From: Batillaria attramentaria
Taxonomy: Eukaryota > Mollusca > Gastropoda > Batillariidae
Assembly: GCA_018292915.2 (NCBI GenBank)
Contig: JACVVK020000093.1
Span: 319,501-383,500, forward strand
Reading direction: 5' to 3'
Length of the DNA stretch: 64,000 bases
The position numbers and the translations under genes were made by a program. The notes beneath the pieces are model-generated. The model was not told where the DNA came from. It did no database searches and saw only the letters and a program-made list of their open reading frames with translations. This document shows positions 48,930 to 59,318 of this stretch, one piece after another (the stretch's first letter is position 1; the number at the start of each line of letters is the position of its first letter).

Positions 48930-49160
48930 GTTTGTGTACTTTTTATTTCTATCTCTTACTCAGTGTTACATTTGTAAGCAGATGTCATTAGAATTTAGAA
49001 TTATCAGAAAATTGACTGTCGCGTTAAGTCTTCATTGATTCATTGTTCGCTCTTTGCGTCAGTGATAAGGCACAAGTATATTGAATTATATATCACTGGA
49101 ATCTGGAATCTATACTACTAATAATTCTGATGACGTATAACCATGAAGTGACCATGCTCT
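47946..49160. other. Spacer between receptor A and receptor B
   Basis: Should contain the missing first exon and promoter of receptor A, but no ATG-signal peptide exon could be identified on the minus strand. A (GT)n tract lies at 48846-48926 and an ATT-rich stretch at 48120-48295, part of which (TTATTTATATAGCGCTG) looks like a reversed LINE/SINE tail. Confidence 0.4.
48514..48539 (-). mobile_element. 26-bp 5'-truncated SINE S1 insertion with target duplication
   Basis: Only the last bases of S1 (minus CGTTAAACCCCCAAACACCC) are present, flanked by GGATATGGATAT on both sides (48502-48513 and 48540-48551). Confidence 0.75.
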
Positions 49161-49199
49161 AAGCGCCTTGCAATCATAGAACACTTAACGACAGAATGA

Positions 49200-49572
49200 C
49201 TAATGGCCATGTCACACGAGAGAGCAAAAACACTTGAAAACATTGTTTTCAGATGTTTTGCTGCGAAACAACGTGTTTTGTCGTGTGACATGCTTCACAA
49301 CAATGTTTTCAAAACATGTTTTGATCGTGTTTTCAGTTTTAGAGCCTGCCCTAAAATCCGAAAACATGTTTTGTGTTTCAACCAATGAAAGCCGCCGTGC
49401 GAATAGTCAAGTGACACCTTCCCGTCTACGCACTCTACGCATGTTTCGATGTTGTTTCGAAAAACATGTTTTCACGTGTGTCATGTATTGTTTCGGAAAG
49501 CATGTTTCGGGCGTTTTGCCTTTCAAAACATGTTTTATAGGAAAACATGTTTTCCGTGTGACATCGCCTTAA
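49200..49572. mobile_element. MITE with repeated AAAACATGTTTT palindromes
   Basis: The ends TAATGGCCATGTCACACG and (inverse of the right end) TTAAGGCGATGTCACACG form an imperfect 18-19 bp inverted repeat. The inside has five copies of AAAACATGTTTT, near 49312, 49362, 49462, 49525 and 49541, plus looser relatives. It lies 240 bp downstream of receptor B's stop codon. Confidence 0.7.
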
Positions 49573-49814
49573 GTAAACTAAAAAGACTGATACAGACATC
49601 ATTGTGTGTACACATATTATATCTGCTTCAGTAAAACAGTAATCTGTAGCTCAGTTGACACTCGTACAAATGGACCTTGGCAGATGGACAGGCCAATCAC
49701 TAGTTTTGAAAAGGCATGTTTGAAGCTGACACTGTAGATGTCAAAGATGATGATTGTAATGGTTCACAGTCCTTTCTTTACAAATATCTTCTTTTCGAAA
49801 GTTCGTACAAAGAT

Positions 49815-51968
49815 TCAGAAGTTTTCACTGTCCGTTTTTCTAAGGTAACTTGTCAGTTTGGCAACCGGCACTATTCCACTTGTTAGCCACCGATTACACA
49901 GGATCAGTGCTTCCTCGCTCGTGATAGTCGACTTGTTTGACTTACCACCGCAAGCAATATGTTTATTCTGAAATTTCTTTTTCCGCAAGTGCTGATACCT
50001 CTCATGGCGCATGCGCTCTTGTCTGACAGAAAAGAGATAGAGGAACGGGTTAAGTGCGGAGCTGAGAGGCACCAGAAACAAAGCGACAAGTTTGTGTGTA
50101 TCCTGGGAGGTAGGAGTTCCAGAAGCCAGAAGCCCAAGAACGCAGATCGAAAACCAGCACAAAAACTCTGCTACAGCAATAGGAAACGTGCGCCCGGCTA
50201 ATGCTATCTCTCTCATGTCGTTGGCGTCTACAGTCCACCAGTTATGACTCTGAACAAACCTTTCGATAAAGAGCTGGCCGATACCGACGCAAGAGAATAG
50301 AAAGAAATTAAGCCAGATGGTCACACCAAACGAATAGTTACCACCTTCAAAACTGCGAGTAAGAGGAAAAGGAACGCAAATACTGGTTTGGCTGAAATAT
50401 CTCCAGTGTGACGTCACCGGCAACAAGGGAATTAAAGCCAGAGCAAGTCCGACAACCCAAGCTATGGCGCATGTCACATGAGCTTTAGTGCGGTTAAAAT
50501 TGAAATTTACACGGGGGACATACAAAGCTACTACGCGATCCACTGTGATAAAGAGAATAAGAAAGGCAGACGTTTCGTTCGATAACAGAGACAGAAAGCC
50601 AGCCATTCTACAGATCGAGCTGTTTCTCCACGATGTGTTATGCCAGAGATAGGACCCACGGAACATCAGATCAGCAGAAAGGATCAGGGTCAAGTACACA
50701 CCCATCAGGAAATCAGACACACACAAGTGCACGACAAATGTTTCAGCACCAAACATCCCTGCGTTTTTCTGAGCCAGAATGTGTTGTGAGAAGCAGACTG
50801 CATTTCCGAGCAAACTGAGGATAGCTAGAACAGTTAGGGTAACGCGGTATACGTTGTCATCTAGCAAATATTGGCAAGAAGAGATTTCGTCAGCTGGAGA
50901 AAGACATTGAAGAGAATTGAAGCCTGGGGGCAGCACGTCTTGACAGCAGATGGTGAAGTGGTCAGCGTAGACCATGTGCAGCTTGTCAAGTCCGTGAAAC
51001 AAGGTTCTGGGAATCACTGTCAACGGGCAGCCACGCAGATCAACCACACGGAGTTGGGGCGCTGACTGGAATCCAGCTCCTAGCAAACGGTCCACACCCG
51101 TACCAGACAGATTTAAAGTCATCAGTTTAGGTAGCATGCTGACAACAGTAGAGTTCAGTTCTTGGATATGAATACCGGAGAGGTCAAGCTGCTCTAAGGA
51201 CAGAAGGAACGACAATTCTGTCCGTAATGCAGAACCACTATCGGAAAAGAACGACGAAAGAGGATTTCTTGCCAAAATCAAGACGTTGAGATTTGCCAAG
51301 AATTGAAAATCTTCTTGGACAATAGTAGTCAAGTAATTGTGACTGAGATCAAGAATCCGAAGATTTGGCAGTCGTAACTGGTTCATATTTGACAGACGAC
51401 AGCCAGCGAGCCCCAGTGAGACTAGCATTGTGTTGTTCAAAACATCCGCAGAAGACATGTTTGTACTGCGGGCGTCCAGGAAGCGTAGGTCCGGGAAGTG
51501 AGCGGCTGGGAAGGTGCTGGTGCAGAAGAAGGCCAGACCGTAGCACGTGCAGTTCTCGGGACAGGTCTGGTTACACAGCAGCTCGTCGTCATGCTGAGGA
51601 CAGTGGAAAATGCCATCACACACGTGACTAGCGTGCACGCAGATCGGAGAACTTCGGCATTGGTAGAACCCCGGACAGTCGTCACTGTCAAAACCCACCT
51701 CGTCCTCACGGCCAGGGCAGTCGTCCACGCCGTTATGTCTGAGGAAGACCGGCAGGCAGTAGCCGCCACCAGGACACTGGAAGTGGGTCTCAGGACACGA
51801 AGTACCCGTCATATTTCTGTATGTGAACGTTCCCGTCTCGAAGATCAGTTCTGCGGGAGGGGGTAGTGGGGTTCCCACGTTACGCCGTGTGCCGTAAATG
51901 CATTCCTCCTCGTCCGCACCATTGACACAGTGCTCAACGCTGTCACAACGGTTGTCGCCCGACACGCA
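49815..51968 (-). CDS. Last exon of receptor B: LDLa, LRR and 7TM region
   Basis: Opens in phase 0 after CTGTTCACCAG and completes an LDLa (CGDGQ joined to CVSGDNRCDSVEHC). The next LDLa has His and Phe where its fourth and sixth cysteines should be (FLRHNGVDDC, DEVGFDSDDC); the following one is intact. LRRs include LRILDLSHNYLTTI and LRVVDLRGCPLTVIP, then a CC pair. TM1 is LAILSLLGNAVCF, TM2 contains LCVSDFLMGVYL as in copy A, TM6 is AEFLCWFSICVLGLL and TM7 NPFLYLFSV. The C-terminal tail is basic, then ends DSENF. Confidence 0.93.
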   Translation of the reverse strand, partial: CVSGDNRCDSVEHCVNGADEEECIYGTRRNVGTPLPPPAELIFETGTFTYRNMTGTSCPETHFQCPGGGYCLPVFLRHNGVDDCPGREDEVGFDSDDCPGFYQCRSSPICVHASHVCDGIFHCPQHDDELLCNQTCPENCTCYGLAFFCTSTFPAAHFPDLRFLDARSTNMSSADVLNNTMLVSLGLAGCRLSNMNQLRLPNLRILDLSHNYLTTIVQEDFQFLANLNVLILARNPLSSFFSDSGSALRTELSFLLSLEQLDLSGIHIQELNSTVVSMLPKLMTLNLSGTGVDRLLGAGFQSAPQLRVVDLRGCPLTVIPRTLFHGLDKLHMVYADHFTICCQDVLPPGFNSLQCLSPADEISSCQYLLDDNVYRVTLTVLAILSLLGNAVCFSQHILAQKNAGMFGAETFVVHLCVSDFLMGVYLTLILSADLMFRGSYLWHNTSWRNSSICRMAGFLSLLSNETSAFLILFITVDRVVALYVPRVNFNFNRTKAHVTCAIAWVVGLALALIPLLPVTSHWRYFSQTSICVPFPLTRSFEGGNYSFGVTIWLNFFLFSCVGIGQLFIERFVQSHNWWTVDANDMREIALAGRTFPIAVAEFLCWFSICVLGLLASGTPTSQDTHKLVALFLVPLSSALNPFLYLFSVRQERMRHERYQHLRKKKFQNKHIACGGKSNKSTITSEEALILCNRWLTSGIVPVAKLTSYLRKTDSENF

Positions 51969-53905
51969 CTGGTGAACAGGTTGCATATTTAGTACACACA
52001 ATTCAAGCAAACAGAAGACAAACGTGTGGCTCTGCTAAATAGAGGGCGCGTCTCCTCCGGTGTGAGCAGTGCGAAATATACTCACTACCTCACTATAAAT
52101 AACCTGCCTAACACATAATAATAATAATAATAATAATTAATAATAATGATAATAATAATAATTATAATTATTATTATTGTATAGGCGCTTTACCCATTTT
52201 CATGAATCGGCTAAAAGCGCCGCAAAGTGAACCCAACACGCACGCTCACGCGAATCACACGCATTCTCTCACACACTGGGCATAAACAGTTAAACACATT
52301 ACAATCACGTGGTGCGAAGGGTCAGCTCAGCTATTTAAATTTCGGAATTTAGAATTGCATTTATTTTTTCAAATTTGGTGGGCTGAACATTTTCAAAGCA
52401 GAGGGGGAGGAAGCCGGGGTACCCGGAGAGAACCCCCGACGATCGGCCCGAATGAACGGTGCCACAAACGAGAAGGAAAAATTGTTTGCCCCGAGTAGGA
52501 CTCGAACTCCTGACCTTTCGCACTGGTGACAAGTCTCTTAACCACTAGACCACCGACCGCCCCACATAACTATATCCTAAATTTCAGGGTGGGGTAGATG
52601 GGTGTTTGGGAGTTTAACGTCCTTTTCCACCACGTGAGGGTGATATCAAAGACGGGGCAACGCTCTACCATTCGGCTATCCCGGCTCCCCCTAAATTTCA
52701 GGGGCATCCCTGTGTTTCAAGATTGTTTCTAAGTTTGGAAACTCTAACCAAATGTTATAGAACATGTAGATAGATATGGATAGTTTTTCATGAGTGCTTT
52801 GCAGCTCGATACTAGTGGAGGCGCTAAGGTTGGCATGGCGACAGTGCTCACATTTCAATTCCAATAATGTTTCCATTTCCCTTTTACGTTTCTTTAGAAA
52901 TCATGACCTTTTTATGAAGTTGTCGTAGTATATAGTTTTGTTTTGTTTATTAAGAGAAGTACTCAAATTTCAAACAGGAAGCAACATGTTCTAGCTGTCC
53001 TGGATAAAAATCATCATCATCGTCATCACCATATCTCTCTCACGTATTCTGTCAGTCGTCATTACCCCAAACACCCACTCTGTCGTCATTACCATCACCA
53101 TCATCTCTCTCTCTCTCTCTCTCTCGTAATACAGAACTACTTGTCCAGACGCGTGACCTGTCCTAGACTACATGGCGCGAAGATTTCCTGAAACTTACTT
53201 GCCCGTCTCCACATCTGGTCTGCTCTAGTGGATCACATGGCGGGAAGACACAGAACTCCTCGTCACTGCCATCTTCACAGTCCGGCCTGTGATCACAAAC
53301 CAACGTGTACGGCACGAACTCCATCCCACTGGCGCATGCCAACGACGGCGGAAGTGGCGTCATTGGTGCGTCACAGATGTAGGAAGGGCCGTAACCCTCC
53401 CCCCAGCAACCACTCTTCACATCACAGGCGAGGAAATCGTGTGCTGTGTGGTTTTTCGGGCAGGTCACAAAGTTGTCCATTGTCAGGCGTGTATCGAGAA
53501 CTGGAAGCCTGATTTTCTGCATATCCTGACCCAAGAGAAGATCGTCTGATGTCACGGCTTCTTTCTCACAAAGGATACCGCTGTTATCATTGGGCCAACA
53601 ACGCCTTACGTGCGCTTGATAGGTACCGCCAGTAGAAAGAAAGCCACACGCTCGCATCACAACGGAGATCCGGGATATAATGCCTCCCCGCGTATAGTGG
53701 GCGATCGTTCCATCTGCCCATTGATACGTCTTCTGATACCTTCAACAAGCGTGACACGGAATAGTGTATTGTTTTCATTTCATCCTGATGTTCCCACGGT
53801 GAAATGCCGTGGTATAAATTTCTCTATATTGTCAAAGGGCAAGGACGTTGTTATGCCTCCTAATGGCAAGGTCACTGACCAAGCGGCTAAAAAACACCAC
53901 CACCC

Positions 53906-53952
<47 letters not shown>

Positions 53953-54040
53953 CAAAAAACAACAATCAAACAACATCAACAACAACAAAAACCTAAATGA
54001 AAGTCACACTGCACCTTAAGGATGAATGATAAACCGACTG

Positions 54041-54101
<61 letters not shown>

Positions 54102-57007
54102 CAAAACAAGTGGATGCATGGTTCCATGCTTTTTTTTTAAGTCACAGCCGAATCATCATAACCGGAGTTATTATTATTATTATTACATTAACGGTATACT
54201 GGGGTGTGCAGATGTCAGTCCGATGTAAACCTTCTGGGTCTTGGGTGTTGGCTCCAGTTTGTGTCTCATCTCGAGCAGTCTCGTGACGTCATCCCATTCG
54301 GCGGGAGTGTTAAGGCTGGCGAGCTGTAGCCCACGACGCTGACACTCATCTGATGCGTCATCCCACGAAAGACGTACGTCACGTGGGACACTGACGTAGA
54401 GAAAGCAGCTTCCACCCGCTGGGACGTAATCAAGACCGCACGTGCGCGACGTATAGGGACAATTAACTTCGTCTTCGCCGCCTTCACAATCCCAGATCAA
54501 GTTACAAGGGAAGTGCTGCTGGAAGTTGGCCCAGTAAGGAACGGAACAGTTCCATTTGCCGTCTGGGAGTTTTTGTGGAATTTCCGAGAGGTTGTGGAAA
54601 GAGAACATCAGGCGGAACCCCGTTGAACGACCGTGGACCATGAAAGTGTAAACGTAGACCTCAACTGTACGTGCAACTAACACTGCAGGGTGGAAGTAAC
54701 TGTAGTCCCACACTTGACGTTCGGTCAGATTGGAGATCCGATGTACTTTTAGTGTAGCACACCCGGTACTCAACTTGTTGTCCATGACAAGGTGCGAGAA
54801 GCTTAGCATGACCGCGTGCCCTTCAGGAACGTGTAGGCGCGCCCAGCTCTCAATGTTGATCGGATAGGGTGACGATACGGTATAGTTGGGTGTCTTTATG
54901 TAGCCTACAATCAGAACCACGGCAAATCAATTTTTTTTAATGAAAAGCTAACGGTTAAAGGGGCTAATGCTACGATTTGTATGCTCACAGATCGTTCTGT
55001 TTTCGTGGTATCTATCATCACACCACTTGTAGACACCTGGATAGCGACAGCTTCTGTAATCCTGGCGCCGAGCCGGGGGAGCCGGGGTGGTCGAATGGTA
55101 GAGCGTTGGACTTCTAATGCTCGGGTCGTGAGTTCGATCCCGGCTGGGGCCAAATATTTGTGCTGGCTTTTTCATCGTTGCCCCGTCTTTGATATATCAC
55201 CCCTATGTGGTGGAAAAGGACGTTAAACCCCCACCCACCCATTCACCCCTGGCGCCGAGCCAACAGAAGTGTACTCGATGACCACACTGAGCGCTCCAGT
55301 AGTCGTAGAATTTGCAAGTTCGACCGCTCGAGCAAAGTGTAAACAACTTTGTATCGCTTTAGGAGCTGTGCTAAACATCACGATAGAGTATTTCGAGCGT
55401 ACAGGCGGACTCACGACCGAAACTGTTTAAAAATGCAAATCGGACTAGCAAAGCTGAGACCGTCTAAAAGGAGATACGTGTAAAAATAAAGTTCCTTAAC
55501 AATCAGTCGCTGATTTAAATTCTGTTAAAAAGAGGAGACGGGTGAATACCGAGTGGGTGTTGGGTGTTTGGGGGTTTAACGTCCTTTTCCACCACATAGG
55601 GTGATATCAAAGACGGGGCAACGATGAAAAAGCCAGCACAAATATTAGGCCCCAACCGGGATCGAACTCATGACGCGAGCATTAGAAGTCCAACACTCTA
55701 CCATTCGACCACCCCGGCTCCCCCGGGTGAATACCGAAGATACCCTCAACACGATGATACAATATAACAGTTTGATATTCCTAGCCGTGAATCTTCAGCA
55801 AGCGTAAATGCACAACAACCGATAACCCACTGTACCCACGGTTCCTCGAGCACGTGACATGCACAGAGCGGACACTGCCTCGAGTTTCAAGTTTCTATCG
55901 TGAAAGCTAACCGACACAGTGTTCAGTGTGTGGGCGCTGGACACTCAAAAAAAAAAAAAAAACAATGTCAGGGTAGCGTAAGATGAGCAGCTGTACGAGG
56001 AATAACAGATTTTAATATGCCAAGGAAAACTTTTGAAAAAGTATTGGGTATTTCCTTCCATGGTAGCGGACATGTTGAATGCTGTCGTTGTTTGGTTTTT
56101 GGTCCCAGCAAAACTGTGACAAAACATATATATGCGTTAATTGAAATACTGGAGTGAAATTTTCCACTAGAAAAACTAAATGTATAAAAAAATTTAAAAA
56201 AAACAACTTTCGCTTACCTGCCATGGGCGTTGTTTGAATCACCTCCAGGTTTAGTCTGTCTGAGGAAGGCACTGCCACAAACTTCAAGTTCATGTGGAAG
56301 GGTTCAGCGAAAAGCGGCATACTGGAACGTTTCAACAGTACATACTGGAACGTCACCTTGTTAGTAAAACTGTACAAGTCAAAACCCTGGACCCCACAAT
56401 AGTGCTGTGACGTGTCAAAGAGCTTACGAGGCGGGTTTGTTCCTTCGTCAAAAGCTGAAACCGAGACGCCTGCTCTTAGAAGTGTTGAAAACAACCTTAT
56501 CTGCATGCGAAAAACACGATCGTCGGAAGCTGTCACTGTAACATTGCAAGTATGTTTTTGTGTAACGACTGGGGTCCGTTTGTTGTGACGCAAATAGAGT
56601 TGACCTTCTATAGCGACATAATGTAGATGCCCGTTTTCAAGGACGCAGTTGTTGAGTTTATTGGACCGCAGGTTCAAAGGTTTGTAAACGGATTTTTGCA
56701 CCTTTCTAACTGTTTGTTCGCGTTCGTGTTCATCCTGCTGTGTTAGAGTGGTGGATGACACATGATGCTGAACGTCGTCGAGTGGTCTGTCCGTGGTCAC
56801 GTGGAACGTGTCCTTCGGAGAAAGCAACAGTGGTTGGAGAGCCTTGTATTCTGAGACACCGTGGCCGAACATAGACTGAGATTCGTTATCCAGAGTCTTT
56901 ATGTTCGTCTGTACGGTTGGAGAGTGTGTGGTTTGACTCGACAGGGATCTTGATTGCCGTACGATGACAATAATGACCAGGGGGAGAATAAGGTGTGTCA
57001 CAGTCAT
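49815..57007 (-). CDS. Chimeric CUB-LDLa-lectin-LRR GPCR, copy B (GRL101-like, complete, 1400 aa)
   Basis: Exons (minus) are 57007-56218, 54904-54187, 53739-53199 and 51968-49815: 790, 718, 541 and 2154 nt, summing to 1401 codons with stop. ATG at 57007 begins MTVTHLILPLVIIVIVRQS, a clear signal peptide; an upstream GTG in frame is not needed. Order: Ser/Thr/Gln-rich segment and CUB-like domain to residue 263; second CUB-like domain from 264; LDLa (WNCSVPYWANF ... DEVNC) and C-type lectin start in exon 2; lectin end (YQWADGTIAH ... RRCWPNDNSGILCE) and LDLa in exon 3; LDLa modules, CPENCTC cap, LRRs (about 830-1040) and 7TM (about 1065-1340) in exon 4. TM3 has VDRV, TM6 CWFS and TM7 NPFLYL. 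It is a tandem paralogue of copy A, with the CUB and LDLa parts joined in one exon. The ligand is unknown. Confidence 0.92.
52108..52563 (-). mobile_element. SINE S2 in receptor B intron
   Basis: On the minus strand it runs from the GGGGCGGTCGGTGGTCTAGT head to (ATT)n at 52108-52180. The B box is slightly altered (AGGAGTTCGAGTCC). Confidence 0.92.
52590..52689 (-). mobile_element. SINE S1 with internal microhomology deletion and 14-bp target duplication
   Basis: CCTAAATTTCAGGG flanks both ends (52576-52589, 52690-52703). The middle of the SINE, including the B box, is missing: GGGGCAACG joins directly to CTCTACCATTCGG. In complete copies these are separated by about 70 bp and both edges carry CAACG. 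Confidence 0.88.
53905..54100. repeat. Two (CA)n microsatellites in receptor B intron
   Basis: CA tracts at about 53909-53950 and 54043-54100 in intron 53740-54186. Confidence 0.96.
55075..55247 (+). mobile_element. SINE S1 with 14-bp target duplication
   Basis: CCTGGCGCCGAGCC is present at 55061-55074 and 55248-55261. The head is intact (GTGGTCGAATGGTAGAGCG, GTGAGTTCGATCCCGG). It lies in receptor B intron 54905-56217. Confidence 0.93.
55553..55723 (-). mobile_element. SINE S1 with 14-bp target duplication, minus orientation
   Basis: CGGGTGAATACCGA flanks both ends (55539-55552, 55724-55737). It lies in the same intron as, and opposite to, the copy at 55075. Confidence 0.93.
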
Positions 57008-57239
57008 GGCGGAACGCGACTTCACGATGGCACATCTGCAGTCGTCGTTTAACCTGACTTTAACTTCTCAATACAAGCACACAGCAGCGTGTGGAAAACT
57101 TTTCATCGAATGTGCGTAATCTGTGCATCACTTGGATCACAGTACAGCATCTGAGACCATTGTGGTGACTCTGGTCGGCGTATATGTTGTTCTAAAGGTG
57201 CACCGCGTACTGAGCAGACGATGTTATTTGGTTGCGGAC

Positions 57240-57588
57240 TGAGGACCAGCTAGACGGCTTGGTTAGCTGGGGTTTATCGTCCACGCCACAACGAGGTGAT
57301 TGCAGACGGCCCTAGGGGGCAGGTTATGGGGGGATGGGGATAGCTACCCTAACTGTACAGTCCAGCTGAACACTTATTCAATCCAGTCAGACTGCCAGGT
57401 CGGCCACAGTTTATGTATCCTTGACTATAATGGACAAGTTACACAACCAGATCCAGTTCACAGTCAGTGAAAGTCGGGCAACGTGAAAAGGCCTGTACAA
57501 ATTTTGACCCTGTCAGGATTCGAACCCGGGACCTTTCGATCTCGAGTCCAACGCTCAAACCGTTGAGCCACCGACTCCCCAGTTAGAC
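57240..57588 (-). mobile_element. tRNA-derived SINE-like element, family S3
   Basis: On the minus strand the head GGGGAGTCGGTGGCTCAACG is followed by GGACTCGAGATCG and CCCGGGTTCGAATCCTG, a clear tRNA-like A box, anticodon arm and B box. The extent of the body is uncertain. It lies upstream of receptor B. Confidence 0.65.
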
Positions 57589-58358
57589 GGCGCTGACTGG
57601 TAGCTATTTATAGAAGCTTTGTCGAGTCCCAGTCTGTTCAGAAATGGACCGTAGGCTCAAAGAAAGTCGTATTTCTTTAATGTTAAAAACCACACAAAGT
57701 CACGAAAACGGTCGCAATCACGATGGCCAAATGAAACATCCTTCTACCTGGCAAACAGCCTAAGAGCTTCGAAAGCGGCAGTTTTTCATCTCAGCGGCGT
57801 CACAAACATAGAGACTCTAATTTCTCGTCCTTGAATTGTAAAGTGAAAGTTGCTGACTTGTCAATGCACATACCGACCGTATCAGTTTCAATAGTTCTTA
57901 TCTTTTCTACTCCTCAGGCTTGTAGGTTTCAGTTTTTGCTAGCCAGTAGTCAGTATTGCCGATGACATGGTCACTGCTGTAGAGATGTGGCATATGGAAC
58001 GCCACGTACTATGTCGAGGGGGACATGGTGTGTGCATTTTCACTCTCTCTATGCTGAGAGTTTTTTTCCCAGTAGCATACTAACAGGCGCTTGCTTCCAT
58101 TTGACTCAGTGGTAGAAACCCATTTTGCTAGCACTGTATTTAGCTCCGCACTTTGACTGATCCCATAAATCGGAAATCTGCAGCCAGGTGCTGTGAACGT
58201 GAGCGCCAACAATGGGGACCTTAGCACAGAGAGAGTTAAAAATGCCACGTGAACCCAGACTCACCCTTGGTTCGCTTGACAAAGAAGGCCCGCGGATGTC
58301 ACGTTCAATGGGGCAACTAGCGTTGTGGGTGTCTTAAACGTCACGTGACTTGCTTTTT
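57589..58358. other. Intergenic stretch upstream of receptor B
   Basis: No gene or bounded repeat is visible. Receptor B's promoter should lie nearer, at 57008-57240, where no clear TATA element was recognised. Confidence 0.45.
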
Positions 58359-58387
58359 TGGCTCCCTTGTGTTATAAAGGAAGTCCG

Positions 58388-58420
<33 letters not shown>

Positions 58421-58972
58421 TGTGTGTCAGTGTCCGCAGTAAACTTGACCTTAATTTTTCTCAGAATCTACAAACAGCAGAGGCACCAAACTTGGCATGA
58501 TAGACAGCCGTAAGATCTTTCAAAACATATCGTTTTGAATGACCTTGACACGAGGTCAAGGTCACTAAAGCTGTTTGCACGATGATAGGCATTGATAAGA
58601 ACTTTACAGATATACATGTATTCACTGGCCTTGTGTCAAGGTCAAGGCCGTGCAAGCTATTTTTGTGAAACCATAACATTGACATTTTCTCAGAAACAAC
58701 AAACAGCAGAGGCGCCAAACCTGGCTTGCTAATAGACAGTGATAAGACCTATGCGCACATACCATTTTATGTGACTTTGACTCAAGGTCAAGGTCATTAA
58801 AGCAGTCTGAAAATTTTACATTTACATTTTCTCAGAAGCTAGAAAAACCAGAAGCATCAAACTTACCTTACCTGGCATGATGATAGATAGTGATAAGAGC
58901 TTTACAAACATACTCTTTTGAATGACCTTGACCCTTGTCACACGGGAGCCATGGTGTCTTGTGTCTCTCTAG
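58359..58972 (+). mobile_element. Helentron-like non-autonomous element, short diverged copy
   Basis: Left GGCTCCCTTGTG after a T-run; right CACACGGGAGCCATGG then TCTCTCTAG. About 610 bp with fewer internal units (TGACCTTGAC and GGTCAAGGTCA pairs) and a (TG)n tract, as in the 1.1-kb copies. Confidence 0.68.
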
Positions 58973-59039
58973 TGAAGCATATCCTTGGGCATGTACGGGT
59001 CATGAATAACAGAGTGCACAGTTTTGAGCTACAGTATTT

Positions 59040-59318
59040 CAGTATGTGGGGTTTGCACGGACACCGCATCAGCAGACTATCAAAATTACGTTTGGAGGCT
59101 TCATTTTTGGCATGCAGCTTGTCGACATATCTTGCCTTCGGAAACCATTGTCTGTTTTGGTCGGAACTGAAATTGTTTTGAAGGAAGTGTGCTGCCTGAT
59201 ATTAGTAGGAGCTAAAGAGCAGGGAAAAAACAACAACAAGAAAACCAAATGTATTCGGAAACCATTGTCTGTTTTGGTCGGAACTGAATTTGTTTTGAAG
59301 GAAGTGTGCTGCCTGATA
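59040..59318 (+). mobile_element. MITE family 2, copy 2, left part (split by the LINE)
   Basis: Homologous in inverse to 42119-42563. It has an internal duplication: GGAAACCATTGTCTGTTTTG to AGTGTGCTGCCTGATA occurs at about 59139-59200 and 59257-59318. It resumes after the LINE at 60836 and ends near 60943 (TATTCTGTGACC). Confidence 0.6.

Noticed and set aside
57008..57025. Upstream GTG start for receptor B (MKSRSAMTV)
   Set aside because: ATG at 57007 begins directly with a good signal peptide; a GTG start is not expected in an animal gene.
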